NCBI GenBank assembly: GCA_023228745.1
Contig: JALOAP010000151.1
Location: 1 to 7,074, forward strand
Source: Dehalococcoidia bacterium
GTDB taxonomy: Bacteria > Chloroflexota > Dehalococcoidia > Tepidiformales > Tepidiformaceae
Length of the DNA: 7,074 nt
Direction: 5' to 3'
In this document: positions 5,342 through 7,074 of the stretch, one piece after another
How the letters are laid out: every line of letters begins with the position of its first letter
Position numbering within the stretch: the stretch's first letter is position 1
Notes under the pieces: generated by a model
Told to the model about the DNA's origin: nothing
The model's input: the letters and a program-made list of their open reading frames with translations, nothing else
The model's database searches: none
Position numbers and translations under genes: made by a program

Positions 5342-7074
5342 GGATCAACAAGCGGGCGAACAGAACGGCGGGGAGTCAGCGCCTCAGCTTCAGGTGCATG
5401 ACTCGAGACGGCGCCGGTAACGGCTACCGGCACCTCGGTCGCGGCAACGTCCTCGACCGCACCGAACACCGCTTCGAAGTCGAATTTTTCATCCGGCGCA
5501 TGCAGGGTCGCGGCGGGCTCCGGGACACCAGCACGAGCGCGGTCCCTGGCGGCGTTCTTGGCCTGCATCACGCGCCGCGCAGCCAGCCGATGCTCGCGCT
5601 TGGACTCCGACGCCAGAGCGTCCTGGCGGTCCAGCAGATCATCCAGTTCCTTACTGATGGCGGCCATCCGTGCGTTGCGCGTGCTGCCTAGCCGCTCCAT
5701 CACGAGCGTCTTGGCGTAAGCCAACGTGTTCTCATCGAACGGCCGGCCCTTGACGCGCGGCTTATGCCGCGGCACCTCTTCCCACTCATTAGTGGCGGGG
5801 TCCAGGAAGTAGAGCACCGACAAGTCGCGCGGGTCACGCCTGAAAGGCCACTGCCCGCCGTGCTTCGGGTACGGCGATGCCACATCCCGATGCTCCGCTA
5901 GGACGTCAGCGTTGTAGCGGAGGCCGTCCACGTCAACGCCGTAATGGTTGATCTTGCGCCACACGGTCGGCAGCAGCTCGAAGTGCAGCCGGGCGTCGGG
6001 CACCACGTACGAGTAGCCTGCCCGGTTCAGGCCGTCCTGGAACATGTCGCTCGGCGAAATATCCAGGCGAGGAAGTGCAGGCAACTCCAGACCCTGATGT
6101 GGGCGCCGCTGCCAGTAGACCGCCACCCACTCAGCGAACATCTCCTCGATCTGCTCGATGAACAGCGTCGCCTCGAGCTCCGGCGCCTTGCCCCGGTCCA
6201 ATACGTTCGCTCCCTTGTAAGAGGGCAGGTTCTGCACGAACTGCTCACGGATCGTCCGGAACAACCGCTCTACGTTCGCCTTATCGGTCGGCGTGTACGG
6301 CCGCGCGAACTGCACATTCACACCAAGCCGCCGGCACGCGTCGAGGAACGCTTTCGATACGAAGACCCGGCCATGATCGATCCACACCGAATCCGGGTTC
6401 ACCACCGGAATGTTGGAGACGCCATAATCACGCTCCCCGTCAGGCAGCAACTCCACGATCACGTGCTCCGGTACGCCCACATAAGGCCACCGAGCGCGCT
6501 CGGGCCACCCGGCCCTCATCGCCTTCGGGCGCAACACGTCGTACAACAGCAAAGCGGCATCCACCGCCTTCTCCGAACCCGCCGTGAAACGCCACGCCAC
6601 GATCGAACCCGAATAGAGATCCAGCGCGATCGTCAGCCGCACCTGCGTCCACTCGAGGGTCAACGGGTCGATAGCGAACGCGTCCAGCGGCGTCGCGTCA
6701 ATAACCACCGCCTCGCCGGGCCGCACAACCTCCAGCGGACGATAAGTTGCCTTGGGCTGATTAGCCCGCTCCCGTTTGGACTTCGCAGACCCAAAGATCC
6801 CCCGGCCACGATCGAGACGGTCAAGCAACGCGTTGAACGTTTTCCGGGAAGGAACCTCTATCGCCTCACCCGGGAACAACTTCGGCAACTCGCGTACCAC
6901 TAACCGACGAATGTGGTCTTTGGAGAAGCGGCTCTCGTTAGTCAACCTGTCCAACACCACCTGAGCCGCGCGTTTCAAGCGAGCGTCAACCTTCGGAAAG
7001 TCGCCCTTCAGCCCCGTCTTCCTCTTGTCGACAAGCCCCCACACGCCTTCGTTGCGGTACTTATCGATGTAGCG
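5323..7074 (-). CDS. tniA: TnsB/TniA-family DDE transposase, N-terminus beyond the window
   Basis: The frame is open to the right edge, giving 583 visible residues. The GTG at 7044 is not taken as the start because the ten residues before it (RYIDKYRNEG) read on smoothly as a helix-turn-helix region of Mu-type transposases. Numbering from the first visible codon, residues 1-90 are DNA-binding helical. The RNase H-fold catalytic core follows with D126 (VVIDATPLD), D233 (WIDHGRVF) and E269 (DKANVERLF); D233 and E269 are 35 residues apart, the classic DD(35)E pattern. Residues about 364-435 (ELLPTVWRKINHYGVDVDG onward) match the Mu-transposase C-terminal beta-barrel. Then come a Lys/Arg/Glu-rich helix (about 446-515), an acidic low-complexity linker, and a final SVRPLVDPEDFDA tail. 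In TnsB proteins the extreme C-terminus contacts the AAA+ partner, and this tail could do the same (inference). All three catalytic residues are present, so it looks active. It is the first visible gene of the operon; tnsA, if any, would lie upstream. Confidence 0.93.
   Translation of the reverse strand, partial: RYIDKYRNEGVWGLVDKRKTGLKGDFPKVDARLKRAAQVVLDRLTNESRFSKDHIRRLVVRELPKLFPGEAIEVPSRKTFNALLDRLDRGRGIFGSAKSKRERANQPKATYRPLEVVRPGEAVVIDATPLDAFAIDPLTLEWTQVRLTIALDLYSGSIVAWRFTAGSEKAVDAALLLYDVLRPKAMRAGWPERARWPYVGVPEHVIVELLPDGERDYGVSNIPVVNPDSVWIDHGRVFVSKAFLDACRRLGVNVQFARPYTPTDKANVERLFRTIREQFVQNLPSYKGANVLDRGKAPELEATLFIEQIEEMFAEWVAVYWQRRPHQGLELPALPRLDISPSDMFQDGLNRAGYSYVVPDARLHFELLPTVWRKINHYGVDVDGLRYNADVLAEHRDVASPYPKHGGQWPFRRDPRDLSVLYFLDPATNEWEEVPRHKPRVKGRPFDENTLAYAKTLVMERLGSTRNARMAAISKELDDLLDRQDALASESKREHRLAARRVMQAKNAARDRARAGVPEPAATLHAPDEKFDFEAVFGAVEDVAATEVPVAVTGAVSSHAPEAEALTPRRSVRPLVDPEDFDA

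Larger units (their letters stand above)
1535..7074 (-). mobile_element. core of a Tn7/Tn5053-like transposon (ends not identified)
   Basis: Transposase, AAA+ regulator and TniQ target selector lie in that order in one overlapping minus-strand operon. This is the defining module of Tn7-like and Tn402/Tn5053-like elements. The transposon end and promoter next to the transposase are outside the window. The limits given are only those of the genes, not of the element. Whether a TnsA endonuclease gene precedes the transposase cannot be seen, so cut-and-paste versus cointegrate-forming transposition is undecided. No Cas gene or CRISPR repeat is present in the window. Confidence 0.85.

Noticed and set aside
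6975..7044. GTG at 7044 as the transposase start
   Set aside because: The frame stays open to the window edge with helix-turn-helix-like residues before the GTG, and the family's N-terminal domains would be missing otherwise.
1..7074. CRISPR array, tRNA, rRNA or recognisable Tn7 attachment site
   Set aside because: No regularly spaced repeats, tRNA-like cloverleaf or glmS-like sequence was seen on reading both strands.

Overview
This 7074-base window comes from a GC-rich bacterium. The taxon cannot be named from sequence alone. A lipoprotein-type signal sequence, CBM2-like carbohydrate-binding modules and GTG/TTG starts with strong ribosome binding sites fit a free-living polymer-degrading or soil-type lineage, but this is inference. 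About three quarters of the window, from 7074 leftwards to 1535 on the minus strand, is one Tn7/Tn5053-type transposition operon: a DDE transposase of the TnsB/TniA (Mu-like) family cut by the right window edge, an AAA+ ATPase of the TniB/TnsC family, and a TniQ/TnsD-family target selector.

The three genes are very tightly packed. The transposase stop overlaps the ATPase start by 8 bases, with a perfect GGAGG ribosome binding site inside the transposase gene. The ATPase stop overlaps the TniQ start as GTGA. The ATPase gene reaches that GTGA junction only after a -1 frame change near its 3' end. A heptamer of the form X XXY YYZ (G GGC CCT, 4227-4221) sits exactly where the change is needed. 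It is either a programmed -1 frameshift or a one-base indel. If the frame is not changed, translation runs out of frame into tniQ and adds an arginine/proline-rich tail.

The TniQ protein is unusually long, 864 residues from the coupled GTG. After a normal N-terminal TniQ zinc domain it carries two diverged tandem copies of a roughly 200-residue module. This is the most distinctive protein feature in the window and may define how this element chooses its target.

Left of the operon, positions 1117-1500 hold a plus-strand ORF of 127 codons, convergent with tniQ and of unknown function. It is a candidate cargo gene. Positions 611-1116 hold no convincing gene, but contain a nested inverted repeat, a second good hairpin and an AT-rich palindrome. 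Positions 1-610 (minus strand) hold the start of a lipoprotein with at least one complete CBM2-like cellulose/chitin-binding module and the start of a second. It continues past the left edge.

Neither transposon end, no target-site duplication, no TnsA gene, no CRISPR array and no RNA gene can be recognised here. The transposase promoter and the end next to it must lie beyond 7074. The other end could be in the 611-1116 gap or further left.
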